NCBI GenBank assembly: GCA_947259175.1
Contig: CAMYKW010000009.1
Span: 1 to 64,000, forward strand
Source of the DNA: an uncultured Gammaproteobacteria bacterium
Lineage (GTDB): Bacteria; Pseudomonadota; Gammaproteobacteria; Arenicellales; JAANXG01
Length of the DNA stretch: 64,000 bases
Direction of reading: 5' to 3'
A program made the translations under genes and the position numbers. This document shows positions 43,783 through 52,936 of this stretch, piece by piece (the first letter of the stretch is position 1; every line of letters starts with the position of its first letter). The notes under the pieces were generated by a model. That model ran no database searches, was not told the DNA's origin, and was given only the letters and a program-made list of their open reading frames with translations.

Positions 43783-44547
43783 ATGATGACGCATTGGGCG
43801 GAATTCGTCGCCGAGCTGGATGCGTGGCGGGCTGCGGGCCGCACCGCGACGTTCTGGTGGCGGGACGATGACGCGATCAACAACGACCCGGCGATAGACC
43901 GTTTGCTGACCCTGCGGCGCAGGTTGGGCGTGCCTCTCGCGGTTGCCGCGATCCCGGCGTCTACGGACACATTGTTCGCCAATGCGGTGTTGGCCGACAC
44001 CGAAGTATGGGTGTTGCAACACGGCTATGCCCACCACAACCATGCGCCTGCCGGCGAGAAGAAAAGTGAATTTACACACGGCCGGGCCAGGAGCGCGGTA
44101 TGCGAGGATCTGAATGCAGGCGCACAACTGCTGCGAGATTTGTTCGGAGCGCGCCTGCTGTCGGTGTTGGTGCCGCCGTGGAACCGTATTCATGAAGGCT
44201 GGATCCGGGAGTTGTCCAGCCTCGGCTATCGCGGCCTGTCGCTCTACAAGCCGCGGTCTGCGCGCTATGCCGCGCCGGGGCTGTGTCTGGTGAACACCCA
44301 TGTAGATATCGTCGATTGGCGGGGACGACGCGGCTATGTCGGGCTGGATAGCGCACTGGGGCAGGTGGTCGCGCATCTTAAGCAGCGGCGGCATGGCGAT
44401 GTGGATGCCGACGAACCCACCGGTCTATTGACGCATCATCTCGTTCACGACGAGCAATGCTGGACTTTTGTTGAGGAATTCGTCGCGCGATCCGGCGCCC
44501 ATCCGGCAGTGGGCTGGTTAAACGCGGCGAACCTTTTTACGCCTTGA
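43783..44547 (+). CDS. Polysaccharide-deacetylase-like protein
   Basis: A 254-aa protein related to NodB-type carbohydrate esterases. FWWRDDDAINNDPA supplies the acidic metal-binding motif, LQHGYAHHNHAP the His-rich motif and PPWNRIHEGWI a motif-3-like segment. The acidic motif is RDDD rather than TFDDG, so activity may differ. No signal peptide, so a cytoplasmic substrate such as a lipid-linked sugar is plausible. It follows the glycosyltransferase pair by 19 nt. Confidence 0.78.
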   Translation: MMTHWAEFVAELDAWRAAGRTATFWWRDDDAINNDPAIDRLLTLRRRLGVPLAVAAIPASTDTLFANAVLADTEVWVLQHGYAHHNHAPAGEKKSEFTHGRARSAVCEDLNAGAQLLRDLFGARLLSVLVPPWNRIHEGWIRELSSLGYRGLSLYKPRSARYAAPGLCLVNTHVDIVDWRGRRGYVGLDSALGQVVAHLKQRRHGDVDADEPTGLLTHHLVHDEQCWTFVEEFVARSGAHPAVGWLNAANLFTP

Positions 44548-44568
44548 TAGTGGAAGGTACGGTGTCGG

Positions 44569-45240
44569 TCACCGGTAACCGATCAACATGAAGCGAGTGT
44601 ATTTCTTCAGTCGCAATGATGCTGCGAACAGGAGTTGGCTCATCGGTGCCTGACGCTGAAATGCTTGGAGATCCGGAACGCAGTTAGAGTGTTCTTCACA
44701 AGCGTAATAGTCATTCGACTGTAGCACCTGTAGCACTCCCGAGGGCACCTTTGCGTACCATTCCTCGAAGCGGTCGAGGTGTTCGCAGGAGGTGTTTATG
44801 AGCACGTCGGGTATGGACCCGGGACCATTGCCGGCCGCCATCCGCTCATAGTCCAGTTGGTAAATATCGGCGGTAATCGCGTGGAATTTACCGTGCTCGA
44901 TCTGGGTGCGGTTGAGACTCTCCGCGATCGGTTTGCAGTGTTCATCCCGGTCGACACATACCACACACTCGATATCGAAACGTTCGTCGTGCAGCAACAT
45001 TGCCGCCAGAACGCCGTACCAACTGCCCAGGATGTGAATGTTGCGAAAACGTCCGCCGGCCACGCGGTGTAGTTCGTTTACCAGCCACTGCTTTCCGGAG
45101 ATTTGGTTTTTGTTCAACGCCGCTCCGAGATCCGGCGCGGGGAAACGGGATGCCGTGGCCAGAATGTCAGCGATGAACGGACTGGCATAATAGCTCGCAA
45201 GACCTTCCAGGATATCGCGATAGTACTCGTCCTTATCCAA
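44569..45240 (-). CDS. SAM-methyltransferase-like protein
   Basis: A 223-aa protein with a Rossmann-like core: IHILGSWYGVLAAML resembles motif I, CVVCVDRDEHCKP motif II, and DVLINTSCEHLDRFEEWY a motif IV/V-like stretch. The start is TTG at 45240 with a very strong GAGGAGGG 7 nt upstream, overlapping the 3' end of the preceding glycosyltransferase by 8 nt. Family assignment is tentative; the substrate is unknown. It lies in the glycan cluster and is convergent with the deacetylase-like gene. Confidence 0.65.
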   Translation of the reverse strand: MDKDEYYRDILEGLASYYASPFIADILATASRFPAPDLGAALNKNQISGKQWLVNELHRVAGGRFRNIHILGSWYGVLAAMLLHDERFDIECVVCVDRDEHCKPIAESLNRTQIEHGKFHAITADIYQLDYERMAAGNGPGSIPDVLINTSCEHLDRFEEWYAKVPSGVLQVLQSNDYYACEEHSNCVPDLQAFQRQAPMSQLLFAASLRLKKYTRFMLIGYR

Positions 45241-46417
45241 GGGACTGCCCTCCTCGTACCGGCGCGCGATGACGCACGGCCGACCGGCGCGCGATGATCT
45301 CGTCCACGAGTTGCTTTAGTGTATTGCGTGCGGCGGCAATATCGTGCAGTGCCTGTGCCTTACAGCGAGCCTGTCGACCCATGTGTCGACGGCGATCGGG
45401 GTGTTTGATTAACGATCGTACTGCGGTGCTGATTGCGCCGGCGTTTTGCTCCACCAACAGACCGGTTTGCCCATGTTCAACGATGTCCGATACGCCGCCG
45501 CAACGACCGGCTACTACCGGTATTCCCCAGGCGTGCGCCTCGAGCAACGCCATGCCAAAGGCTTCGCCGATCGCCGGCCACACCATGAGATCGCAGACCG
45601 AAAGCCATTGCTCTATGGCGTCGGCGCCGAGTTCGCCCAGAAAGCGCACCCGTTCTTCAGGCAGGGTCGCGAATGCCTCCAGCACCCGGTCACGCGCCGG
45701 CCCGTCGCCTATAACAATCAGTGTCCACCGCTGGTCTTGGAGTATTTCGAGCGCCTTGGCCAGCAATTGAAATGACGCCAACTTACTGACTTCCCGCATC
45801 ATGGCGACTGTGATCAGCCAGGGTTGGTCGCGGGGAATGGCGTGTCGCGTCGCCAGCTGCGTGCGCAGGCCGGCGGTTGTCGACGCAGTGGCTACTCGCG
45901 GCAGGTCTATGAATGGCCGCATCAACACCACGCCCTGGTCCCGCAGCCGGCTGATACCTGGCAGGTCATCTGAATTCAGCACGATCACGGCATCCGCCTT
46001 GATTATCGCGTCAGTGGCGGCTGCGTAGCCCACCGACCATCGCCCGCGCGCTTGTTTTGCAGCATGGGATGCCTCGACGACCAGGTAGGGTATGTCCAGG
46101 GCCGAGGCGACCGCGGGACCGATCCAGTCCGGGGCTTTGTGGTACAGGTGGTAGGTCACCCACAGATCGGGGCGCTGCGCGGGCGCGCTGGTCCGCCATA
46201 GATTAATCAGTTTGCATGCGTGATGCTTGCCGATACGTTCTAATCGTTGCTGGCGCCGCGCGTCGCCCGCGGCATCCCAGCTGCGGAATCGGGAAGCCAG
46301 AAGCACGTGATGCGGGTCGGCATCCAAGGCGCGCCAGAACAAACGAGCGACTCTCCGGTCGCCGGATGGCTCTGGATCGTCGGGTGGCTTCATGGGTGCA
46401 TAATACGCTATTTTCAT
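45233..46417 (-). CDS. GT4-family glycosyltransferase
   Basis: A 394-aa retaining GT-B enzyme. The C-terminal half has VIGDGPARDRVLEAF and the E-x7-E donor site in GEAFGMALLEAHAWGIPVVAGRCGG, the GT4 hallmark. No membrane segment. It overlaps its upstream neighbour by 4 nt (ATGA) and its downstream neighbour by 8 nt, so the three minus-strand genes are co-translated. Sugar donor is not determinable. Confidence 0.88.
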   Translation of the reverse strand: MKIAYYAPMKPPDDPEPSGDRRVARLFWRALDADPHHVLLASRFRSWDAAGDARRQQRLERIGKHHACKLINLWRTSAPAQRPDLWVTYHLYHKAPDWIGPAVASALDIPYLVVEASHAAKQARGRWSVGYAAATDAIIKADAVIVLNSDDLPGISRLRDQGVVLMRPFIDLPRVATASTTAGLRTQLATRHAIPRDQPWLITVAMMREVSKLASFQLLAKALEILQDQRWTLIVIGDGPARDRVLEAFATLPEERVRFLGELGADAIEQWLSVCDLMVWPAIGEAFGMALLEAHAWGIPVVAGRCGGVSDIVEHGQTGLLVEQNAGAISTAVRSLIKHPDRRRHMGRQARCKAQALHDIAAARNTLKQLVDEIIARRSAVRHRAPVRGGQSLG

Positions 46418-47673
46418 GCTTCGCTTACCGGTTGCACGCCGAACTTGGCGGCGATGCCGTCGATATGGGCGTCGAGCGAGAATTTCTCCCGCACCCTGGT
46501 GTTGCCCATTTCGCCCAAACGTGAGCGAAGATCGGGATCGACGATCAGCCGATCCAACGCTGATGTCAAGGCCGCGACGTCGCGTTGCGGAACGATGAGC
46601 CCGTGCTCATTGTCGTTGATGAGCTCGGGTATGCCGGAGATGCCGGTCGAAATTACCGCCACGGATTGACTCAACGCCTCCAGTAGCACGTTGGGCAGCC
46701 CATCCCGGTCGCCGTCGCTGCTGACGCGGCAGGCGAGCGCAAATATGTCCGCGTGTCGATACCATTTCAATACGTCCTGTTGCGGCAAGGCGCCGAGCCA
46801 TCTGATACGTGACGCGATTCCCAGCTGTTGGGCAAGCTGTTTGAGTGCCGCCAAGCGATCACCATCGCCGATATGGACGAACCGCCATTGGCGGCGTGGT
46901 GGTAACTGGCGCAACGCCTGCAATAAGTCATCGTAGCCCTTCTTGTCCACAGCCCGGCCCACCGACAGAATTATCACCGGGTCGCCGGAATGGCGGCCGT
47001 CCCGTGGTCTTCGCGCCTGGGTCGGCGGCGGAAAACGTCGCACATCCAAGCCGTGGTAATTCAGCATCACCTTGGCGGGGTCATCCGCGATGTCGCGTAG
47101 ATGCGTGGCATTCGCTTGCGTACAAGTGGTTATCCATGCGCACTCGGCGAGCTTCTGGCGTTTTTCCCACGCCGGCGTGGTCCAGATGTCCTTCGCGTGG
47201 GCCGAGCAACTCCAGGGCACTCCCATTATGGCGCTCGCGTAACGAACCACCGAAGCCGGCGTATGCAGAAAGTGCGCGTGCAGATGGCTTACTCTCCCGA
47301 TGAGTTCACTGCCCAACACCATCGCCTGACCAAAGCGCCGGATGCGATTCGCGGTTCGATCGCGTCCTAGGTCATTACGCCACATACTGCGGGCGGCCAT
47401 GTAGTCAGGAAAACGGCGCACTCTGATCCAGGCGTGAATGAGCCGCAGGGGCTCCTGATACAAATATTCGGGCAGGTATAACACCGGCGCCTTAATCTCT
47501 TCGTGTATCGGATGAATTGAGCCATCGGTGGGATGCCGCAAAGACACAATCATGATATCCAATCCACGCCGCTCCAGGGCGAGAATTTCCTGGGCGATGA
47601 ACGACTCTGACAGTCGTGGGTATCCTTTTAAGACGAAGGCTATGGTGTCCGCCCCTGAGACCGTTGACATCAT
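46414..47673 (-). CDS. GT4-family glycosyltransferase
   Basis: A 419-aa GT-B protein. The N-terminal IAFVLKGYPRLSESFIAQEILALE is typical of colanic-acid- and exopolysaccharide-type GT4 enzymes. HIGDGDRLAALKQLAQQLG and the donor-site segment RDGLPNVLLEALSQSVAVIST are in the C-terminal half. It overlaps the formyltransferase gene by 4 nt upstream and the second GT4 by 4 nt downstream. Confidence 0.9.
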   Translation of the reverse strand: MMSTVSGADTIAFVLKGYPRLSESFIAQEILALERRGLDIMIVSLRHPTDGSIHPIHEEIKAPVLYLPEYLYQEPLRLIHAWIRVRRFPDYMAARSMWRNDLGRDRTANRIRRFGQAMVLGSELIGRVSHLHAHFLHTPASVVRYASAIMGVPWSCSAHAKDIWTTPAWEKRQKLAECAWITTCTQANATHLRDIADDPAKVMLNYHGLDVRRFPPPTQARRPRDGRHSGDPVIILSVGRAVDKKGYDDLLQALRQLPPRRQWRFVHIGDGDRLAALKQLAQQLGIASRIRWLGALPQQDVLKWYRHADIFALACRVSSDGDRDGLPNVLLEALSQSVAVISTGISGIPELINDNEHGLIVPQRDVAALTSALDRLIVDPDLRSRLGEMGNTRVREKFSLDAHIDGIAAKFGVQPVSEA

Positions 47674-48380
47674 AGTCGCGAGGTGAATTTCTCAAATCGT
47701 TTGATACATAGCTCTTTCAGAACACTTGGCATGAAAGAGTAGTAGCGGCCGACCGTTTGCAGCGGTCGGGACTCTAGCGCGTGGTCGTGTTGAAGGCTGG
47801 CCAATATTCGGCGTGATAGCTCTACCGCCGCCTCGGTGCCGGCTGCGCGCAATTGAAACAGCCGCATTCCGGGCTTGAGGATTACGTTTTCCATTCCCAG
47901 CATATCGCCGCGATCGAGTTCCGTGGCCAGGCGCTGCATCGCAACCGACAACGCTTCGAAATCGCGATGGTAGATCGCCCATAGGTGAGCATCGAGCCCG
48001 CGGTACTGCTCCGGGTTTCCGGTGTGAATGTTAAACGCGGCGGAAGGGCAAACATCAATCACCGACTTGTTGAGTTTGCGCGTTCCGAACACCAGCATGG
48101 CCTCCGGTCGGGCGGCGGTCATAGCGGATATCGCTTCCGGTTGGCTCAACGAGGGAAAGAACTCGGTGTCGGCGACGTCTTTGAAAGGCGGCGATCTTCC
48201 GTTGAACCAAACGCGCTTCTCGTGGTTCTTGCTCTGTTCCTCGAACGGGTGAAACGTGTCAAAGGGCGGTGTCAACTCACCGGTCTCGACAAATACGCGG
48301 GTCACCGGCATCGACCTGCTGAGCGCGTGGACAAAGTAACGTCGGCGTACTGATCCGGTTGTTAGAATAATCAATCTCAT
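47670..48380 (-). CDS. Formyltransferase-family protein
   Basis: A 236-aa protein with the core of the formyltransferase superfamily: AAFNIHTGNPEQYRGLDAHLWAIYHRD carries the Asn-x-His-x-Gly catalytic segment and a Tyr-Arg-Gly that precedes the acceptor region. It may transfer a formyl group to an amino sugar, as in some polysaccharide clusters, but the donor folate-binding N terminus is only loosely similar. It is the first gene of the minus-strand cluster, and its start is in a 115-nt gap divergent from the ABC gene. Confidence 0.75.
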   Translation of the reverse strand: MRLIILTTGSVRRRYFVHALSRSMPVTRVFVETGELTPPFDTFHPFEEQSKNHEKRVWFNGRSPPFKDVADTEFFPSLSQPEAISAMTAARPEAMLVFGTRKLNKSVIDVCPSAAFNIHTGNPEQYRGLDAHLWAIYHRDFEALSVAMQRLATELDRGDMLGMENVILKPGMRLFQLRAAGTEAAVELSRRILASLQHDHALESRPLQTVGRYYSFMPSVLKELCIKRFEKFTSRL

Positions 48381-48495
48381 TTACCAACCCGCATTATTAT
48401 TTGAGTCGAGCATGACGCCCTTGTAAGCTACGCTCGTGGATTGCCTCGCTAAGATACCAACGGATAAACCTTGTTCAGCCCGCCGGTGACTGATC

Positions 48496-51138
48496 ATGGA
48501 ACCGTCCATTTATCGTTACGTTCTGAAGCATACGCTCAAGGATCAGATTTTCTTGATTGTTCTGACCGCCGCTTCTTTGCCGCTTGTTTACATCACCCTC
48601 GAGGTTCCCAAACGCATTATCAACGAAGCCATAGGCGGTCAGGGCGCGCCTTATTCGATATTGGGTTTTGAACTCGATCAAATCGGATACCTGTTGGTAT
48701 TGTGTTTCTTTTATCTGGGCCTGGTTATTCTAAACGGGGGTTTCAAATACGTTAATAATGTCTACCGGGGAGTCGTTGGCGAGCGGATGTTGCGCCGGTT
48801 TCGCTACGAACTATTCAACCGCATATTACGTTTCCCCTTACCGCACTTCAAACGCACTTCTCAGGGTGAGTTAATCCCGATGATCGTCGCCGAAACCGAA
48901 CCCTTGGGTGGGTTTATCGGCGAGGCGTTTGCGCTTCCGGCATTTCAGGGCGGCATCCTGCTCACCTATCTGTCGTTTATTTTTGTGCAGGACGTGTTCC
49001 TGGGAATCGCCTCAATCATGATGTACCCGTTGCAGATGTACGTCATTCCGAAGCTTCAGCGTAAGGTAAACAACCTCAACAAGCAAAGAGTCAAGAAAGT
49101 ACGAACGTTTTCCGATCGCATCGGCGAAACCGTCTCTGGCATTACCGAGATTCATGCCCACAACACCTCCCGATTCGCTCGCGCCGTGGTTGGATCGATA
49201 CTGGGCGCCGTTTTCCATATTCGTTACGAAGTCTACCGGCGTAAGTTTTTCATTAAGTTTCTGAACAATTTCCTGGATAAACTGACGCCGTTTTTCTTTT
49301 ATTCCGTGGGTGGTTATCTGGTGATAACCGGAAAGCTGTCTCTTGGGGCGCTGGTTGCCGCGCTGGCGGCGTATAAGGACATCTCGGACCCATGGAAGAC
49401 TTTGCTCAAATATTACCAGACCAAGGAAGACATACGGGTAAAGTACGCGCAGATCATCGAGCAGTTTCAACCTGAAAACATGATGACGCGCGAATTGTTG
49501 GACACAGAACCCGAACAGATCCCGCCGCTGAGGGGCAACATCAGCACGACCAATTTGAGTTATACGGAGGACGGAGCGACCAAGCCCGTCGATGGAGTCA
49601 GCTTAACGGTAAGTGAGAATACCCATGTCATCAGCGTGGGGCCGGGTAACAGTGGAAAAGACGAGTTGGCCATGTTGTTGGCGCGGTTGGTCCAACCCGC
49701 AGGCGGGCGAATGGTCATCGATGATCTCAATCTGGCCGAGTTGCCGGAGGCGGTGCTGGGAAGGCGCATGGCCTACGTTGGGCAAAATGCTTATGTGTTT
49801 GCGGGAACCATACGCGACAACCTTTTCTACGGCCTCAAGCATCGTCCGATAATTGATCCTGATTATGACGATGAACAACAGCGAGCGCGGGCGGATGAAC
49901 TCAAGGCGGCGATCGCCGCAGACAACAGTCGCGATGACGTGCTCGCGGATTGGATCGACTACCAGGCCGTCGGAGTCGTCAGTCCCGAGGAGCTCGAACA
50001 GAAGGCGTTTGAACTCGCGGAACTCCTGGATATGGAACACGATCTTTATCAGTTGGGATTACGCGGCAAGATAGATCCGGGCGCCTATCCTGAGCTTTGT
50101 GATCGAATTCTGGCGGCACGGGACAAATTGCGTCTTCGCTTGCGGCAACCGGAAGTAGCGGATTTGGTGCAATCCTTTGACCGCAATCTGTATAACAGCA
50201 ACATGTCCGTCGCCGAGAACCTGTTGTTCGGTTCGGCCCTGGACCCGGCGTTTGCCCTGGAGAATCTGGCGACCAATGCGGATGTGCGTCGGATTCTGGA
50301 TGACGCGGGTCTCACGGATGACATGGTAGACATCGGCAAGCATGTGGCGGAGACCATGGTTGAATTGTTCGCCGATGTGGACCCGGATAGCGAACTGTTC
50401 GAGAAGTACAGCTTTATCAGCGCCGACGACTTACCCGGTTTTACCAAGCTGCTGTCGCGCGCCGAGGAGCTGGGTATACCGGGCTTGGACGAGGATGAAC
50501 GTGTGCGTCTGTTTTCCTTGACCTTTAAGCTGGTGCCCTCGCAACACCGCTTGGGCCTGATTGATGAGCAGATGCAGTCTCGCCTCGTCGAGGCGCGCCG
50601 CGAACTGGCTGAGCGCTTGACGGCCATGGAAACGTCTGTCGCCGGATTCGATGCGGATCATTTCAATGCGGCGCTGTCGCTTCAAGACAACATCTTGTTT
50701 GGCAGGCTGAACCCAGGGCAGGCGCGGGCGCAAACCCGGATCGGCGAGCTGCTCGCCGAAACCGTTGACGAGCTGAACCTGCACCAGGCGATCACCAAGG
50801 TTGGTCTCGACTATGAAGTCGGGATCGGCGGCTCCCGGCTCAGCCTGGCGCTGCGCCAGAAACTGGCGATCGGACGTTGCTTACTCAAAAATCCGGATGT
50901 TTTCATTGTCAACCAGGCCACCGGTGCGCTCGATCCGGGCGCCGAACTCAACATCGTGAGGAAATTGACCGAGTATAGAAAGGGTAAGTCTTTGATCTGG
51001 ATATCCGATCGTGCGGAATTGGCGCGACATTTTGACCGCGTGATCGTGATGGACAATGGGAAAATTGGCGAACAGGGCACATTCGACGAGTTGTCGAGCC
51101 AAGGCAAGCTGTTTCCGCGGCTGTTGGGGTCCGTGTGA
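48496..51138 (+). CDS. ABC-exporter-like protein with a degenerate, insertion-bearing NBD
   Basis: An 880-aa protein laid out like a type IV half-exporter: about six TM helices (residues 15-330), then an NBD. The Q-loop (Q430) and the GALDPG D-loop are kept. Walker A is GPGNSGKD (382-389), with Asp in place of the Ser/Thr; the signature is LSLAL (782-786), not LSGGQ; Walker B ends N806-Q807, not Asp-Glu; and the switch histidine is D838. About 290 extra residues lie between the Q-loop and the signature and contain two more copies of a xNLxFG motif (570-579 and 727-736) besides 437-446. ATP hydrolysis is unlikely. Other cases may exist in the family; none were checked. Confidence 0.85.
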   Translation: MEPSIYRYVLKHTLKDQIFLIVLTAASLPLVYITLEVPKRIINEAIGGQGAPYSILGFELDQIGYLLVLCFFYLGLVILNGGFKYVNNVYRGVVGERMLRRFRYELFNRILRFPLPHFKRTSQGELIPMIVAETEPLGGFIGEAFALPAFQGGILLTYLSFIFVQDVFLGIASIMMYPLQMYVIPKLQRKVNNLNKQRVKKVRTFSDRIGETVSGITEIHAHNTSRFARAVVGSILGAVFHIRYEVYRRKFFIKFLNNFLDKLTPFFFYSVGGYLVITGKLSLGALVAALAAYKDISDPWKTLLKYYQTKEDIRVKYAQIIEQFQPENMMTRELLDTEPEQIPPLRGNISTTNLSYTEDGATKPVDGVSLTVSENTHVISVGPGNSGKDELAMLLARLVQPAGGRMVIDDLNLAELPEAVLGRRMAYVGQNAYVFAGTIRDNLFYGLKHRPIIDPDYDDEQQRARADELKAAIAADNSRDDVLADWIDYQAVGVVSPEELEQKAFELAELLDMEHDLYQLGLRGKIDPGAYPELCDRILAARDKLRLRLRQPEVADLVQSFDRNLYNSNMSVAENLLFGSALDPAFALENLATNADVRRILDDAGLTDDMVDIGKHVAETMVELFADVDPDSELFEKYSFISADDLPGFTKLLSRAEELGIPGLDEDERVRLFSLTFKLVPSQHRLGLIDEQMQSRLVEARRELAERLTAMETSVAGFDADHFNAALSLQDNILFGRLNPGQARAQTRIGELLAETVDELNLHQAITKVGLDYEVGIGGSRLSLALRQKLAIGRCLLKNPDVFIVNQATGALDPGAELNIVRKLTEYRKGKSLIWISDRAELARHFDRVIVMDNGKIGEQGTFDELSSQGKLFPRLLGSV

Positions 51139-51191
51139 GCTGCGAGTTGCGCATGCTTCGGGCGACGGATTGAGCCGAGCCTCAGTGCGAT

Positions 51192-51749
51192 ATGTGGGTT
51201 AGAGATAGACAGCGGGATTCGGACGATAGCCGCCGCATGGTCGTCGAAACCAGCCTGTTGGATCGCATGATTGAACGGCTAGTGACCCAACGCGCCTGCC
51301 TGGAGCGGGCAGTGAAGCTCATCGCGAGCCTGCCGGGACCGGTAATCGAACTCGGCCTGGGGAAGGCGCGCACTTACGATCATCTACGCCGGTTGGTTCC
51401 AAATCGCCGCATCCTGGTGTTCGACCGGGAGATCCACGCGCCCGAAGCCTATGTTCCTGACGGTCAAGACCTGTATCTCGGTGATTTTCGCGACACTTTG
51501 CGTGAAGTGCAGGAACGCCTGCGGGGTACGGTGGTGCTGCTGCATGCGGATATCGGATCCACTGACCGCGACCGAGACCGGCGACTAATCGCCGAACTGA
51601 TCCCGTTGATCGAAGCCCTGGTGTGTGATTCGGGTATCGTAGTAAGCGACCGCGAGATGCCGCAACCCCACTGGGAGAGCCTCGCCCTGCCGTCATCCGC
51701 GGGCGATTGGCGCTACTACATGTATCGAGTCAGGAAGGCGGGGAAATAA
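51192..51749 (+). CDS. Small class I SAM methyltransferase (Methyltransf_17-like)
   Basis: A 185-aa SAM-dependent methyltransferase-like protein. GPVIELGLGKARTYDHLRRLVPNRRILVFDRE covers motifs I and II of the Rossmann fold and is close to the PF12692 pattern as I remember it; VLLHADIGSTDRDRD and CDSGIVVSDREMP follow. It starts 54 nt after the ABC-like gene; ATG 51237 is an alternative start. Its substrate is unknown. The adjoining ABC-like gene suggests they act together. Confidence 0.78.
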   Translation: MWVRDRQRDSDDSRRMVVETSLLDRMIERLVTQRACLERAVKLIASLPGPVIELGLGKARTYDHLRRLVPNRRILVFDREIHAPEAYVPDGQDLYLGDFRDTLREVQERLRGTVVLLHADIGSTDRDRDRRLIAELIPLIEALVCDSGIVVSDREMPQPHWESLALPSSAGDWRYYMYRVRKAGK

Positions 51750-51757
51750 CCACCCCG

Positions 51758-52936
51758 CTACTTATACGGATCGGCCGCGTCCCGTAATCCGTCGCCAAAG
51801 AAGTTGAACGCCAGGATTACGACTATTACCGGCACCACCGGTAGCATCAGCCACGGATAGAGGGCGACGACGTTAATGTTTTGCGCCTCGTTGAGCAGCA
51901 CTCCCCAGCTGGTGATCGGTGGACGCAGGCCTAACCCCAGGAAACTGAGCGCCGTCTCTCCGAGTATCATCGACGGAATAGAAAGTGTCGCGGAAGCGAT
52001 CAGGTGACTGAGAAAACCGGGCAACAGGTGACGGCCGATGACTCGTCGCGGGCGGGCGCCCATGAGTTGCGCCGCAGTACAATAATCCTCTTCCCGCAAC
52101 GCCAGTAGTTTCGAGCGAACCGCGCGCGCAAGACCGGTCCAGTCGAGTAATGCGAGGATGACGGTAATCCCGAAAAACACCAGGATCGGACTCCAGTTGA
52201 CCGGCAGGATTGCGGACAAGGCCATCCACAGCGGCAGCTCCGGGAACGATCGAATGATCTCGATCAGGCGTTGAATGACATTATCCACCCAGCCGCCGTA
52301 GTAGCCGGCGAGCCCGCCGATGATGATGCCCAATGCAAAACTGATCGTGATCCCCAGAAGGCCAATAGTCAATGAGATGCGTGCGCCATAGATGATGCGG
52401 GAAAGCATGTCGCGCCCGAGACGGTCGGTGCCCAGCAGAAACAAAGTGCCGTCCCGGGCCGGGCATACGAGATGAAAATTTGCCTCGAACAAGTCCCAGA
52501 ACATGTATCCATCTCCGTCGCAGAAAAATCTCAGCCGCTGCACGTTCTGCTTGTCTTCGCTGTATTCGCGTCGCAGGTTGGTCATGTTGAGTCGATACTC
52601 GAGCCCGTACACAAATGGGCCAATGAACTGGCCTTCGTTAAACCAGTGCACAGACTGTGGCGGTGCGTAGATGAAGTCAGTGTGCCGAGATTGCAGGTTG
52701 TAGGGGGTGACGACTTCGGCAAACAGCGCCGCGACGTAGAACATCAGGAGCACGGCGCCGGAAAACACCGCCAACCGATGGCGCTTGAGTTTCCACCACA
52801 TCAACTGCCATTGGGAGGCGAGATAATAACGCTCCTGTTCGGGCGCCAACGCCTCGATGGAGTAAGGATCGAAGGGCGCCTTGGATACGAAATGTTCCGT
52901 GCCGGATGTGTCGATGTCGTTTGACGGCGATGTCAT
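51758..52936 (-). CDS. ABC peptide importer permease (YejE-like)
   Basis: A 392-aa permease of the oligopeptide/dipeptide importer family. It has a soluble N terminus with YLASQWQLMWWKLKRHRLAV before the first helix, a large periplasmic loop, five further helices and the EAA-loop region ARAVRSKLLALREEDYCTAAQLMG. The length is greater than the usual 300 aa because of the N-terminal and loop regions, as in YejE. Its start overlaps the YejB-like gene by 4 nt. Confidence 0.9.
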   Translation of the reverse strand: MTSPSNDIDTSGTEHFVSKAPFDPYSIEALAPEQERYYLASQWQLMWWKLKRHRLAVFSGAVLLMFYVAALFAEVVTPYNLQSRHTDFIYAPPQSVHWFNEGQFIGPFVYGLEYRLNMTNLRREYSEDKQNVQRLRFFCDGDGYMFWDLFEANFHLVCPARDGTLFLLGTDRLGRDMLSRIIYGARISLTIGLLGITISFALGIIIGGLAGYYGGWVDNVIQRLIEIIRSFPELPLWMALSAILPVNWSPILVFFGITVILALLDWTGLARAVRSKLLALREEDYCTAAQLMGARPRRVIGRHLLPGFLSHLIASATLSIPSMILGETALSFLGLGLRPPITSWGVLLNEAQNINVVALYPWLMLPVVPVIVVILAFNFFGDGLRDAADPYK

